Positions 34,528 to 43,387 of a stretch of 64,000 bases of DNA are shown here, one piece after another. The notes below the pieces were generated by a model. The model was not told the DNA's origin. It saw nothing but the letters and a program-made list of their open reading frames with translations, and did not search any database. Made by a program: the position numbers and the translations under genes. Source of the DNA: Sulfuritalea sp. (GTDB lineage: Bacteria > Pseudomonadota > Gammaproteobacteria > Burkholderiales > Rhodocyclaceae); assembly GCA_016710465.1 (NCBI GenBank), contig JADJVS010000016.1, positions 1,054,001-1,118,000 of the forward strand, in the 5' to 3' direction. Position 1 is the stretch's first letter, and each line of letters opens with the position of its first letter.

Positions 34528-36129
34528 ATGTCCAAGACATCCATGCTCCGATCCATCGTTGCGTCGCCAAGCATCGATTTTCTGATGGAAACGCACAACG
34601 GGCTTTCGGCACGAATTGCCGAAGAGGCCGGGTTCGTCGGGCTGTGGGCCAGTGGGCTGGCGATATCCGCCTCGCTTGCCGTTCGTGACAGCAACGAGGC
34701 TTCGTGGACCCAGGTTCTCGAAGTGCTCGAATTCATGTCTGACGCCACGAGCGTGCCCATCCTGCTCGACGGCGATACCGGCTACGGCAATTTCAACAAC
34801 ATGCGCCGGTTGGTGAAAAAACTCGAGCAGCGGGGAATAGCCGGAGTATGCATCGAGGACAAGCTGTTTCCGAAGACCAATTCCTTCATTCGTGGCGAAC
34901 ATCAGGAGCTCGCCGACATCGGAGAATTTTGCGGAAAAATCAAGGCCGCGAAGGAAACCCAGGCAGACGAGGACTTCTGCGTGGTTGCCCGCACTGAAGC
35001 CTTCATCGTCGGCATGGGCCTTGCAGAGGCCGTGGCCCGTGCCGAGGCATACCGCGTTGCGGGTGCCGACGCCATACTGATCCACAGCAAACTGGCCGAT
35101 TGCCGCGAAATTGACGCCTTCATGAAGGAATGGGCTGGTCGCCACCCCGTGGTAATCGTCCCTACAAAGTACTACTCGACACCCACCGAACACTTTGAGC
35201 GGCTTGGGGTCAGCGTCGTGATCTGGGCCAACCAGGGCATTCGTGCCGCGGTAGCCGCAATGCAGCAGACAACAAGGCAAATTGCGGCCGATCGTCATCT
35301 CCGCAATGTTGAAGGAGAAGTGGCCAGCGTCGCTGAACTCTTCCGGCTTTGCGGTGCGGACGAACTGCTAGAAGCCGAAAAGCGCTACCTTCCAACCACC
35401 GGCCGTGACGTCAAGGCAATCGTCCTGGCCGCCGGCCAAGGCGACCTTGGCACGCTGACGTCCGACACTCCGAAAGCCTTGGTGACGGTCAAGGGCCGGA
35501 CGATCCTCTCGCTACTGGCAGATGAGTTTCATCGTGTGGGTATCCGCGACATCGCCGTCGTGCGGGGTTTTGGACGTGAGCAAGTCAATCAGGAAGGCTT
35601 CGCCTACATCGACAACGAGCAGTTCGCCGAGACCCGCGATCTATATTCGCTCTATGTTGCGCGGCAACGGATCGAAGGCGATATCGTGGTCAGCTATGGC
35701 GACATACTGATCAAAAGCTACATTTTGCATGACCTGCTCGCAGACCCGGCCGACATCAGCATCGTAGTCGACGCGGAGCCGGACCAAAGCGGCACACGCA
35801 ATCGCCGCGACCTCGTGGTCACGGACAGGCCGTACGACCGTCGCAGCGACTTCGCCAAGCCGGTTCAACTCTCACGGATCATCGAGGACCTGCCCGACGA
35901 TCAGGCGAACGGCGAATTCATCGGTCTCTGGAAACTGTCGCCAAAAGGCGCAGTCACGGTTCGCGATGCGCTTGAACGCCTGCACGAACGGAAGGATTTT
36001 TCTGGACTGACCGTCAATGATCTGCTCAACGAAATAGCCCTGGTCCACCCAATCTCGGTACGGTTCGTACGAGGCGGATGGATTGACGTCGACAGCCTTG
36101 ACGACCTGCAGAAGGCCAGTGCGTTCTGA
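34528..36129 (+). CDS. aepX: Phosphoenolpyruvate mutase fused to a nucleotidyltransferase-like domain
   Basis: 533 residues from the ATG at 34528 (begins '[19 protein letters not shown]', the usual start); an upstream ATG at 34498 would overlap wzt. Residues 1-290 are PEP mutase, which makes the C-P bond of phosphonopyruvate: '[13 protein letters not shown]' and the signature '[11 protein letters not shown]'. Residues ~300-533 are an NTP-transferase fold ('[19 protein letters not shown]'), whose G-x-G-x-R-L signature is altered, so its activity is doubtful. First enzyme of phosphonate synthesis in this operon. Confidence 0.93.
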   Translation: MSKTSMLRSIVASPSIDFLMETHNGLSARIAEEAGFVGLWASGLAISASLAVRDSNEASWTQVLEVLEFMSDATSVPILLDGDTGYGNFNNMRRLVKKLEQRGIAGVCIEDKLFPKTNSFIRGEHQELADIGEFCGKIKAAKETQADEDFCVVARTEAFIVGMGLAEAVARAEAYRVAGADAILIHSKLADCREIDAFMKEWAGRHPVVIVPTKYYSTPTEHFERLGVSVVIWANQGIRAAVAAMQQTTRQIAADRHLRNVEGEVASVAELFRLCGADELLEAEKRYLPTTGRDVKAIVLAAGQGDLGTLTSDTPKALVTVKGRTILSLLADEFHRVGIRDIAVVRGFGREQVNQEGFAYIDNEQFAETRDLYSLYVARQRIEGDIVVSYGDILIKSYILHDLLADPADISIVVDAEPDQSGTRNRRDLVVTDRPYDRRSDFAKPVQLSRIIEDLPDDQANGEFIGLWKLSPKGAVTVRDALERLHERKDFSGLTVNDLLNEIALVHPISVRFVRGGWIDVDSLDDLQKASAF

Positions 36130-36130
36130 G

Positions 36131-37255
36131 ATGCTGGATGCCATCGACCTCTGCCGCAACCTTGCCGGATTCGGCTTCGGTTCCTTCAGCGGCATCCCCT
36201 GCTCGTTTCTCGACAGCCTGATCAACGCGGCATCGCGCCAGGATCGCTATGTGATCGCAACAAATGAGGGCGACGCGGTCGCCATCGCTGCCGGAGCCGG
36301 TATTGGCGGTGGCAAGGGGGTCGTGCTGATGCAAAACTCCGGTCTCACCAACGCTATTTCACCGCTGACATCGCTGACCTGGACCTTTGGCCTGCCGGTT
36401 CTCGGCTTTGTCAGCCTGCGAGGGGAGCCGGGCACCCATGACGAACCACAGCATGAACTGGTGGGTCGAATTACCACCGGACTGCTCGACCTTATGGAAA
36501 TTCCATGGGAAATGCTAAGCCGCGATCCGGGCGACACCCAGGACCAGTTGAAACGGGCAACCGCGGTAATAGATTCCGGACGGAGCTTCTTTTTTGTCGT
36601 GCGCAAAAACAGCTTCCGTCCAGTTGCTCCAGGCGAGATGCAAGCATTGTCGAGGTCACCCGCCGAGCTGCCGCCGCCTTCGCGCTGCGAAATGCCGACA
36701 CGGTACGCAGTACTCGGTGCGCTGGCGTCGTGGCGCCGCCCGGACGAAATCCTGATCACAACTACCGGCAAGACCGGCCGTGAATTGCATGACATCACCG
36801 ACGCTCCCGGCAACCTTTATCTGGTTGGTTCCATGGGCTGCGCCGCCCCTCTTGGACTCGGCCTCGCACTCACCCGCCCGGAACGTCGAGTCATAGTGAT
36901 CGACGGCGATGGTGCGCTACTGATGCGCATGGGAAATCTCGCGACGCTTGGCCATTACGCCCCGGGCAATTTGCTGCATCTTCTGCTCGACAACAACACA
37001 CATGATTCAACCGGTGGCCAGGCCACCGTTTCGCAGTCGGTCGATTTCGCGGCCGCCGCTGTCGCCTGCGGCTACGGACGCGTGGTTCGCGCCGGCGGTA
37101 TTGACACCCTGATCACGGCACTCGATGCATGGCGTTCCGATCCGGCACCCACCTTCATCCATCTGCGAATTTCACCCGGATCGAAGGAGCCGCTCGGTCG
37201 CCCCACAATGGGCCCCCGAGCCGTGTTGCAGCGACTGCGCGACCACCTGCGATGA
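36131..37255 (+). CDS. aepY: Phosphonopyruvate decarboxylase
   Basis: 374 residues. A short, thiamine-diphosphate enzyme: N-terminal 'FGSFSGIPCSFLDSLIN', the catalytic Glu region 'YVIATNEGDAVAIAAGA', and the TPP-binding 'VIDGDGALLMRMGN' with 'LLLDNNTHDSTGGQ'. It turns phosphonopyruvate into phosphonoacetaldehyde, which pulls the unfavourable mutase step forward. Starts one base after the mutase gene stop and overlaps the next gene by ATGA. Confidence 0.93.
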   Translation: MLDAIDLCRNLAGFGFGSFSGIPCSFLDSLINAASRQDRYVIATNEGDAVAIAAGAGIGGGKGVVLMQNSGLTNAISPLTSLTWTFGLPVLGFVSLRGEPGTHDEPQHELVGRITTGLLDLMEIPWEMLSRDPGDTQDQLKRATAVIDSGRSFFFVVRKNSFRPVAPGEMQALSRSPAELPPPSRCEMPTRYAVLGALASWRRPDEILITTTGKTGRELHDITDAPGNLYLVGSMGCAAPLGLGLALTRPERRVIVIDGDGALLMRMGNLATLGHYAPGNLLHLLLDNNTHDSTGGQATVSQSVDFAAAAVACGYGRVVRAGGIDTLITALDAWRSDPAPTFIHLRISPGSKEPLGRPTMGPRAVLQRLRDHLR

Positions 37256-37944
37256 GCAACTGGAAAGAGATCTGGGGGGGGCGTGCGGTGGCGGTGCAGG
37301 CGACATCGCTCGCCGACCTGATCCGCGCCGACGGGTTCGATACCGGGGCCGGCAAGGTCGATACACAGGCCTGGCGCAACTACGCTGCCGAACTGGCGCG
37401 GCGGCTTGGCATTGCCACCGGCGATTCTGTTTTCGAGGTCGGCTGCGGCAGCGGAGCGCTGCTGAAAGTCTTTCACGAAGCCAGCCATCCGGTCGGTGGC
37501 ATCGATTATTCACAGGCCCTGATCGAGCACGCGCAGCGGGCGATGCCGGGCATGTCATTTCGCACCGCCGAAGCGAACCAGTTGGCCGGCGCTGCGCAAG
37601 ACTTTGTGATCGCCAACTCGGTGTTCTCCTATTTTCCCGATCTCGACTACGCACGCGACGTTCTCGAGCGGATGCTGACCATGGCGCGAAAGGGCGTCGC
37701 GCTGCTCGACCTGCCGGACATCCAGTGCCGGGCCGCCGCCGAAGACTTCCGCCGAAGCGCATTGGCACCCGGGGAGTACGAGACGCGCTATCGGGGGCTC
37801 GATCATTGCTACTTTGCGCGGGAGTGGTTTGCCGGGCTAACGGCAACGCGCGGCTGGCGAATCGAAGTCAGCGTCCAATGGCTCGCCGACTATGGCAACG
37901 CACCGCATCGATTCAACGTGATCCTGACGCGCATTGTCGCATGA
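37252..37944 (+). CDS. Class I SAM-dependent methyltransferase in the phosphonate block
   Basis: 230 residues. Motif I is 'VFEVGCGSGALLKVF' near residue 62, the acidic end of strand 2 is 'VGGIDYSQALIEHA', and motif IV-like 'DFVIANSVFSYFPD'. Start and stop overlap both neighbours by ATGA. The target is not known. Because it lies between the decarboxylase and the cytidylyltransferase/transaminase, methylation of the aminoethylphosphonate (for example on nitrogen) or of the sugar it is attached to are both reasonable guesses. Confidence 0.85.
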   Translation: MSNWKEIWGGRAVAVQATSLADLIRADGFDTGAGKVDTQAWRNYAAELARRLGIATGDSVFEVGCGSGALLKVFHEASHPVGGIDYSQALIEHAQRAMPGMSFRTAEANQLAGAAQDFVIANSVFSYFPDLDYARDVLERMLTMARKGVALLDLPDIQCRAAAEDFRRSALAPGEYETRYRGLDHCYFAREWFAGLTATRGWRIEVSVQWLADYGNAPHRFNVILTRIVA

Positions 37945-38684
37945 TCCGGGAAGCCGTTATTCTTGCCGCCGGGCTCGGCCGCCGTCTCGGTGATCTCGCC
38001 GGCAGCCGGCCGAAGGGCTTCCTCGATATTGGCGGCGTTTCGCTGATCGAGCGCTCGATTGGCAAGCTTTATTCCATAGGCATCGAACGGATTGTCATCG
38101 GCACGGGCTACCGCGACGACTGCTATGAAGCGCTCGCGGCCAAGGATGAACGCATAGTCTGCGTGCGCAATCCGGAATATGCCGAGACGGGCAGCATGAG
38201 CACTTTGCTGGCAGCCTCTGATCGGATTTCGGGCGATTTCCTGCTCCTCGAATCGGACATCCTGTATGCGCGTCTTGGGCTCACCGCACTGGGCAATGCT
38301 CCTGCCGACAACGTGATTCTTGCTAGCGGCGCCACCAACTCCGGCGACGAAGTGTTCATCGAGACCACCCCCGGCGGAAGCCTGCGCAACATGTCGAAGA
38401 ACCGCGCCGCTCTCGGCGCGATTCACGGCGAACTGGTCGGCATAACGCGCCTTTCGCATTCGGCGTTGCCGACGCTGCGTGCGGTGGCCGCTGATCTGCT
38501 GCGGCGGCAGCCGCGCCTCGACTATGAAACCTGCCTGGTCGCCGCGGCGCCGAAGCACGACATCCAGGTACTTGTTCTTGACGACTATCCCTGGTGCGAA
38601 GTCGACACGGCCGAGCATCTTCAGCGCGCTGTGTCCCTTATACTCGATCGCGTTATTGAAAGTGAGCATCGTGAATCTTCCTAG
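37941..38684 (+). CDS. Nucleotidyltransferase, probably CTP:2-aminoethylphosphonate cytidylyltransferase
   Basis: 247 residues, one NTP_transferase domain. Signature 'AVILAAGLGRRLGDLAGSRPKGFLDI' in the first 30 residues (quoted in part: LAAGLGRRLG and RPKGFL) carries the intact G-x-G-x-R-L and PK. 'SGDFLLLESDILY' holds the metal-binding Asp. The family includes LicC (phosphocholine) and PntC (aminoethylphosphonate). Position directly before the AEP transaminase, where PntC enzymes are usually found or fused, supports CMP-AEP as product. Specificity is inferred from context. Confidence 0.8.
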   Translation: MIREAVILAAGLGRRLGDLAGSRPKGFLDIGGVSLIERSIGKLYSIGIERIVIGTGYRDDCYEALAAKDERIVCVRNPEYAETGSMSTLLAASDRISGDFLLLESDILYARLGLTALGNAPADNVILASGATNSGDEVFIETTPGGSLRNMSKNRAALGAIHGELVGITRLSHSALPTLRAVAADLLRRQPRLDYETCLVAAAPKHDIQVLVLDDYPWCEVDTAEHLQRAVSLILDRVIESEHRESS

Positions 38685-39777
38685 CCGCAGGATACTGCTG
38701 ACACCAGGCCCGGCAACGACCACCGACGCGGTCAAGCTGGCACAGGTAGTGGCCGACATCTGTCCGCGCGAGCCGGAATTCTCGGCCGTGCTGCGCAGCA
38801 TCGTTGCCGACTTGCCGCGCCTGATCGACGCGCCGGCGGACGCCCGTGCCGTGCTGCTCTGCGGATCCGGCACGGCTGCGGTCGAGGCAATGATCGGCTC
38901 GCTCGCCGCCAGTAACGGGCTGATCGTCGTGAATAACGGTGCCTACGGCGAGCGCATCCTGCGCATGGCGACCATCCTCGGCCTGCCGGTGCTCGAATTC
39001 CGCTCGGACCCGGCTGCGGCGATAGATCTTGCCGAACTTGAAACCGTTCTTGTCGAACGTCCTGCCGACATGGCACAACTGGCAATCGTGCATCACGAAA
39101 CGACGACCGGTCTGCTCAATGACCTGCCGGCGATAGGTGCGCTTTGCGATCGGTACAACGTCGAACTGCTGGTCGACGCGATGAGTTCGTTCGCCGCCAT
39201 TCCGATCGACATGACGGCCTGCAATATCGCCGGCCTGGCGGCAAGCGCCAACAAGAATCTGCAGGGAATGGCCGGCGCCAGCTTCGTCATCGTCCGTACC
39301 GCCGCGCTTGCACGGGCCAAGCTGCGCCCTCCGCGCAGTCTGTATCTTGACCTCGTGGCCGAACACGATTACTTCCATGCGCAGGGGCAAATGCGCTTTA
39401 CTGCCCCGGTGCAAACACTGTACGCGCTACGCCGCGCGATAGACGAAATATTGGCGGAATCCGTCACCGGGCGCCGCCGCCGGTACGACGAGTCATGGGC
39501 AATACTTATCGACGGACTGGAATCGCGGGGATTTCTCCCCATCGTCCCGCGGGAACGGCAGTCCCGACTGATCACCGCTGTCGATGCAAGCGCCATTCCG
39601 GGATTCGTTTTTGAGCATCTGCACGACTACATGTTCGCGCGCGGAATCACGATTTATCCGGGAAAGCTTTCAGGACGTGAGACTTTCCGCATTGCCAATA
39701 TCGGCGCTATCGACCTGCACGACATCGAGCAGTTCCTTGCACATCTCGATGCCTTCCTGATTTCTTGCCGCAAATGA
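38671..39777 (+). CDS. aepZ: 2-aminoethylphosphonate:pyruvate transaminase family (biosynthetic AepZ)
   Basis: 368 residues from the GTG at 38671 with an AGTGAG ribosome-like site; GTG 38662 is an alternative. It opens 'NLPSRRILLTPGPATTTDAVK', typical of class V aminotransferases of the PhnW group. 'LLCGSGTAAVEAMIGSL' is the cofactor phosphate region, 'LLVDAMSSFAAIP' the Asp, and the PLP lysine lies in 'ASANKNLQGMAGAS'. It converts phosphonoacetaldehyde to 2-aminoethylphosphonate here, judged by its PEP mutase neighbours; phosphonate-degrading PhnW clusters would carry phnX and transporters instead. Confidence 0.88.
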   Translation: MNLPSRRILLTPGPATTTDAVKLAQVVADICPREPEFSAVLRSIVADLPRLIDAPADARAVLLCGSGTAAVEAMIGSLAASNGLIVVNNGAYGERILRMATILGLPVLEFRSDPAAAIDLAELETVLVERPADMAQLAIVHHETTTGLLNDLPAIGALCDRYNVELLVDAMSSFAAIPIDMTACNIAGLAASANKNLQGMAGASFVIVRTAALARAKLRPPRSLYLDLVAEHDYFHAQGQMRFTAPVQTLYALRRAIDEILAESVTGRRRRYDESWAILIDGLESRGFLPIVPRERQSRLITAVDASAIPGFVFEHLHDYMFARGITIYPGKLSGRETFRIANIGAIDLHDIEQFLAHLDAFLISCRK

Positions 39778-40892
39778 TTTCGAACGCGCGCGCTCCCGCA
39801 ACGCCAGGCATCGATTTCATCGCCCATCACGCGCTTCAGGCGCAATCCGCCCAGTCGGTTTTCGACGCATTGAGTCACCGCTTCCACTGCCGCTGGCGGC
39901 TCGGCGCCGATCAAGCTGCCGACGGACAGGCCGTAGCGGCGGTACTGCTCGACCATCGAGCGTTTCATCCGCGTTTGCGCAAGTCACCGCAAGGCTATCG
40001 AAGCCTGTTCCACATGTCGCACGATCTCGGCGACATCGGCCTCTACGGTGACGAACGGCTGGATGACTTTGACGTGCTGCTCGTTCCCGGTCCAGCCCAC
40101 CGCGACGCTGCGCGCGCGGCGCTCGACCGGCACGACAGGATCGTCGAGGTAGGCTGGCCAAAATTCGACCCTGCCCCACTGCCCGGAGACCATGCGGCTT
40201 TCCTCGAACATCTGCTTGCCTTGCCGCAGATGCCGACGGTGCTTTACGCGCCGACCTGGCCAAACACGTGGGAATGGCGTGAGTTGATCCCATGGCTGGC
40301 ATCGATGCCTTGCCGATTGCTGGTCAAGAATCACATCCTGGTCGACTCGGGAAAACCATTCCCCCCCGGCGAAGAGCGGCGCTACGCGGAGTGCCGTCGA
40401 TCGATCGACGCCATGGAGGACCATGTGCGCGGTCTCGCTTCGGCGAACTGTCTCGTCGCCCCCGCGTCCATGAACCTGTGCGCGCTGTTTCCGCGAGTGG
40501 ATGTTCTGGTCACCGACTCTTCTTCCTGTGCCATGGAGTTCCTTCCATTCGGTACCAGCATCGAGACGGGACGAACGGGGGCCGGAAACGACCCGGCCGG
40601 CGACTTCGACCCGCAGGGGAGCCGCTTGTGCGCAGCCGTCAAGTGCCTCGGTTTCGCAGACATGAAAGCCCGCATGCCTGGCCCGGAGGCATTTCTGGAG
40701 TTCGTCGCAACCAGCCGCACGGAAGACATCGCTGGCGCGGAGTCAGTTATCGCAGCACGGCCGATCGGCCAGATCGGCGCCGGTGCAGCGGCGATCATTG
40801 CCGCGTGGCTGGACCTTTTTCCGGCAGGGACGACGCAATTCGACGGGGAGGCGCGCCGGCGGTTTGCGGCCCTGCGTCGCTTCTGGCGATGA
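39774..40892 (+). CDS. TagB/CDP-glycerol glycerophosphotransferase-like protein
   Basis: 372 residues, both ends overlapping neighbours by ATGA. 'PTVLYAPTWPNTWEWRELI' near residue 160 and 'VDVLVTDSSSCAMEFLPFGT' near residue 245 match the two hallmark blocks of teichoic-acid CDP-glycerol transferases (YAPTWR and D-x-L-I-T-D-Y-S-S). Also 'LLVKNHIL' replaces the family's LKxHP. Those enzymes transfer a phospho-alcohol from a CMP-activated donor. With a CMP-AEP-forming enzyme two genes upstream, a plausible job is putting aminoethylphosphonate on the glycan; this is inference. Confidence 0.75.
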   Translation: MISNARAPATPGIDFIAHHALQAQSAQSVFDALSHRFHCRWRLGADQAADGQAVAAVLLDHRAFHPRLRKSPQGYRSLFHMSHDLGDIGLYGDERLDDFDVLLVPGPAHRDAARAALDRHDRIVEVGWPKFDPAPLPGDHAAFLEHLLALPQMPTVLYAPTWPNTWEWRELIPWLASMPCRLLVKNHILVDSGKPFPPGEERRYAECRRSIDAMEDHVRGLASANCLVAPASMNLCALFPRVDVLVTDSSSCAMEFLPFGTSIETGRTGAGNDPAGDFDPQGSRLCAAVKCLGFADMKARMPGPEAFLEFVATSRTEDIAGAESVIAARPIGQIGAGAAAIIAAWLDLFPAGTTQFDGEARRRFAALRRFWR

Positions 40893-42397
40893 TCGCAATA
40901 CCGGATGCAAGCGCGGCAATGACGCTTCCTCGACACCACTTTCCGATCGATCTGTCGAGCGGCGAATCCGGAGGCGGGCTCACGATCGCCGACGACCATG
41001 TGCTTCGCCGCCTCCCGGCTGCGCCTTGGAAGACCGTCCGCCCCCTGATCGAATCAATGGTCGCGGAAGGCCACTTGCCCGACCTGATTCCCTGGTCTGA
41101 AGTAGCGTCCGACGGAGACTGGATACAGTTGCGACACCCCCGCGTCAGGGTCATTTCGTATCCGCACGAATGGTGTGCGGAGATGTTGCAGGAGGCTGCG
41201 CTGGCACACGGCCGCCTGCTTGCTGCCGTCGCAAAAGGCGGCATGGCGCTCAAGGATGCCCACCCGTGGAACGTGCTTTTCGACGGCACCCGACCGGTCT
41301 TCATCGATATCGGCTCGATCGTGCCGCTGGCCGCGCTCGCTGAATTGGACTATCTGAAAGACGCCCGAACACGATCCGGCCCGGTGCTCGCCGGCGACGT
41401 ATTCGAGCTGATGTTCCTACCCTATTTCCTGCTGCCGCTGGCCTTCCACCGGGTCGGCCTGGGGCAGATCGCCCGTCGCATGCTCTGGCGCTATCCCCTG
41501 AACGGGGCCGAACGCTATCCGCGTGTTGCCGATTTCCTTCGCGAGGCAGGACCCCGGCAGTGGTTGCGCGCAATCGACGGGGTCAGGCACGCCGCGAAGG
41601 CAAGCGTGCACTTGCGGACGCTTTGCACGAATCTTGAACGATCCGGGACGCTCGATGTCTTTGCCGACGGCCTTGCGGAACTCGTCGGCGAACTCTCTCC
41701 ACCGCGGCAGAGGAGCGCCTATTCCGGCTACTACGCGGCAAAGGGCGAGGCACAGGCTCTTGACCGGCCCGAAACGTGGAATGCCAAACAACTTGCCGTG
41801 CATGCCGTACTTGACCGGCCGGAAATCAGTACCGTCCTCGACATTGCCTGCAACACCGGCTGGTACTCCCGCCTTGCTGCCCGACTAGGCAAGCATGTGA
41901 CGGCTATCGACATCGACGACGCCTGCGTTGCGGATCTCTGCCACAGTGCAGGTGCCGCCGGTGAAGCCATCGTGCCGCTGGTGGCCGACCTGACGCAGCC
42001 GACACCGGATCGACAGCGACACCCGTGCGGCGGGCTGCTCCTGATCGGCAGTGAATGCCGTCTGCGCGCCGATGCCGTTCTCGCTCTGGGTATCCTGCAC
42101 CATCTCGTGCTCGGCGCCGGCATCCCCCTGACCGATGCACTTCAGCGCCTGGCCCGGCCCGCCATCCAGTCGCTGCTTGTCGAGTACGTTGGGCTGGACG
42201 ACGAATTGGTGATGAAGGAGCCGGAATTCTTCGCCGCCTACTCGAGGAACCCCCGGGACTTCGCCGGATTCACCCTCAAGGCGGTTATCGATGCGCTGGC
42301 CGCGATGGGCTGGCAGGTCGGCGTTGCTCCCTCATTCCCGCCCACCCGATCGCTGCTTTCATGCAAGCGCGCGGCAGGCGGCACACATTCCGCATAG
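40889..42397 (+). CDS. Kinase-like domain fused to SAM-dependent methyltransferase
   Basis: 502 residues. The N-terminal ~250 residues contain a protein-kinase/aminoglycoside-kinase type catalytic loop 'LKDAHPWNVLFDGTRP' (D-x4-N) followed by 'VFIDIGS' as the DFG-like metal site. Residues ~300-490 are a methyltransferase: 'TVLDIACNTGWYSRLAARL' motif I, then 'HVTAIDIDD'. 'VLALGILHHLVLGAGI' fits motif IV. Wzm/Wzt-type O-antigens are often ended by a kinase plus methyltransferase (as in WbdD), and this may be such a terminator; sequence similarity to WbdD itself cannot be judged here. Confidence 0.75.
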   Translation: MIAIPDASAAMTLPRHHFPIDLSSGESGGGLTIADDHVLRRLPAAPWKTVRPLIESMVAEGHLPDLIPWSEVASDGDWIQLRHPRVRVISYPHEWCAEMLQEAALAHGRLLAAVAKGGMALKDAHPWNVLFDGTRPVFIDIGSIVPLAALAELDYLKDARTRSGPVLAGDVFELMFLPYFLLPLAFHRVGLGQIARRMLWRYPLNGAERYPRVADFLREAGPRQWLRAIDGVRHAAKASVHLRTLCTNLERSGTLDVFADGLAELVGELSPPRQRSAYSGYYAAKGEAQALDRPETWNAKQLAVHAVLDRPEISTVLDIACNTGWYSRLAARLGKHVTAIDIDDACVADLCHSAGAAGEAIVPLVADLTQPTPDRQRHPCGGLLLIGSECRLRADAVLALGILHHLVLGAGIPLTDALQRLARPAIQSLLVEYVGLDDELVMKEPEFFAAYSRNPRDFAGFTLKAVIDALAAMGWQVGVAPSFPPTRSLLSCKRAAGGTHSA

Positions 42398-42409
42398 GCT
42401 CGACACATC

Positions 42410-43387
42410 ATGGCAACTGCACTGATTACGGGAGTCACCGGCCAGGATGGTTCATATCTGGCGGAACTCCTTCTTGCACGCGGCTACCAGGTGCACGCGA
42501 TCGTTCGGCGCGAAGCCATCGAAGATGCCGATCGGCGAATGATGAACATCCGTCACCTGACGGATGCCCTGCATCTTCACATCGCCTCGATCGATAGCCA
42601 CTTGTCCGTCTACAAAATCATTGCCAGCGTCGTTCCGGATGAGTGCTACCACCTTGCCGCCGAAAGTTTCGTCAGTTACTCGTTCGACGACGAAGCATCA
42701 GTCCTGCAAAGCAACTTCAATGCGACACATTTTCTGCTGGCCAGCCTGAAGGAGCTTGCGCCGCATTGTCGCTTCTATTTTGCCGGATCGAGCGAGATGT
42801 TCGGTCACGCCACGACATCGCCACAAAACGAAACGACCGAGTTCAATCCACGCTCGATCTACGGCATCTCCAAGCTCGCCGCCTATCACCTGGTCCGCAA
42901 TTACCGGCAGAACCAGGGCATGTTCGCCTGCGCTGGAATCCTCTTCAACCACGAATCGCCACGCCGTGGCTTCGAGTTCGTCACCCGGAAGATTACCTCC
43001 GCCGTGGCCAAAATCCATCTCCGGCGCGCCACCACCATTGAACTCGGAAACATCGACGCGCGGCGCGATTGGGGTTATGCCCCCGACTACGTGGATGCAA
43101 TGCATCGCATCGTGCGACACGATGTGCCCGACGATTTCGTCATTGCCACGGGCACCCTGCATTCGGTCAGGAATATTCTGGAGCGCGCCTTTGCCGTGGT
43201 CGGCCTTGATTACCGGGATCACCTTCAGTTCAACCCCGAATATTTCCGGCCAAATGAAGCGGTGGCGCTGTGCGGCGACTACTCGAAAGCAGCCAGGCTG
43301 CTCGATTGGTGCCCCACCAGGAAACTCGACGATACCCTGGAGGAAATGGTCCGCCACGACATCGCGCTGCTTGGCGCCAGGGAATGA
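42410..43387 (+). CDS. gmd: GDP-mannose 4,6-dehydratase
   Basis: 325 residues. Short-chain dehydrogenase fold: 'ALITGVTGQDGSYLAELLL' NAD(P) motif at the start, 'YHLAAESFVSYSF', catalytic Ser in 'FAGSSEMFG', and the Tyr/Lys pair in 'RSIYGISKLAAYHLV'. 'NHESPRRGFEFVTRKI' is a strong Gmd signature. It makes GDP-4-keto-6-deoxymannose. No GDP-fucose or GDP-rhamnose reductase is found nearby, so the aminotransferase at 45008 is the likely next enzyme. Confidence 0.93.
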   Translation: MATALITGVTGQDGSYLAELLLARGYQVHAIVRREAIEDADRRMMNIRHLTDALHLHIASIDSHLSVYKIIASVVPDECYHLAAESFVSYSFDDEASVLQSNFNATHFLLASLKELAPHCRFYFAGSSEMFGHATTSPQNETTEFNPRSIYGISKLAAYHLVRNYRQNQGMFACAGILFNHESPRRGFEFVTRKITSAVAKIHLRRATTIELGNIDARRDWGYAPDYVDAMHRIVRHDVPDDFVIATGTLHSVRNILERAFAVVGLDYRDHLQFNPEYFRPNEAVALCGDYSKAARLLDWCPTRKLDDTLEEMVRHDIALLGARE

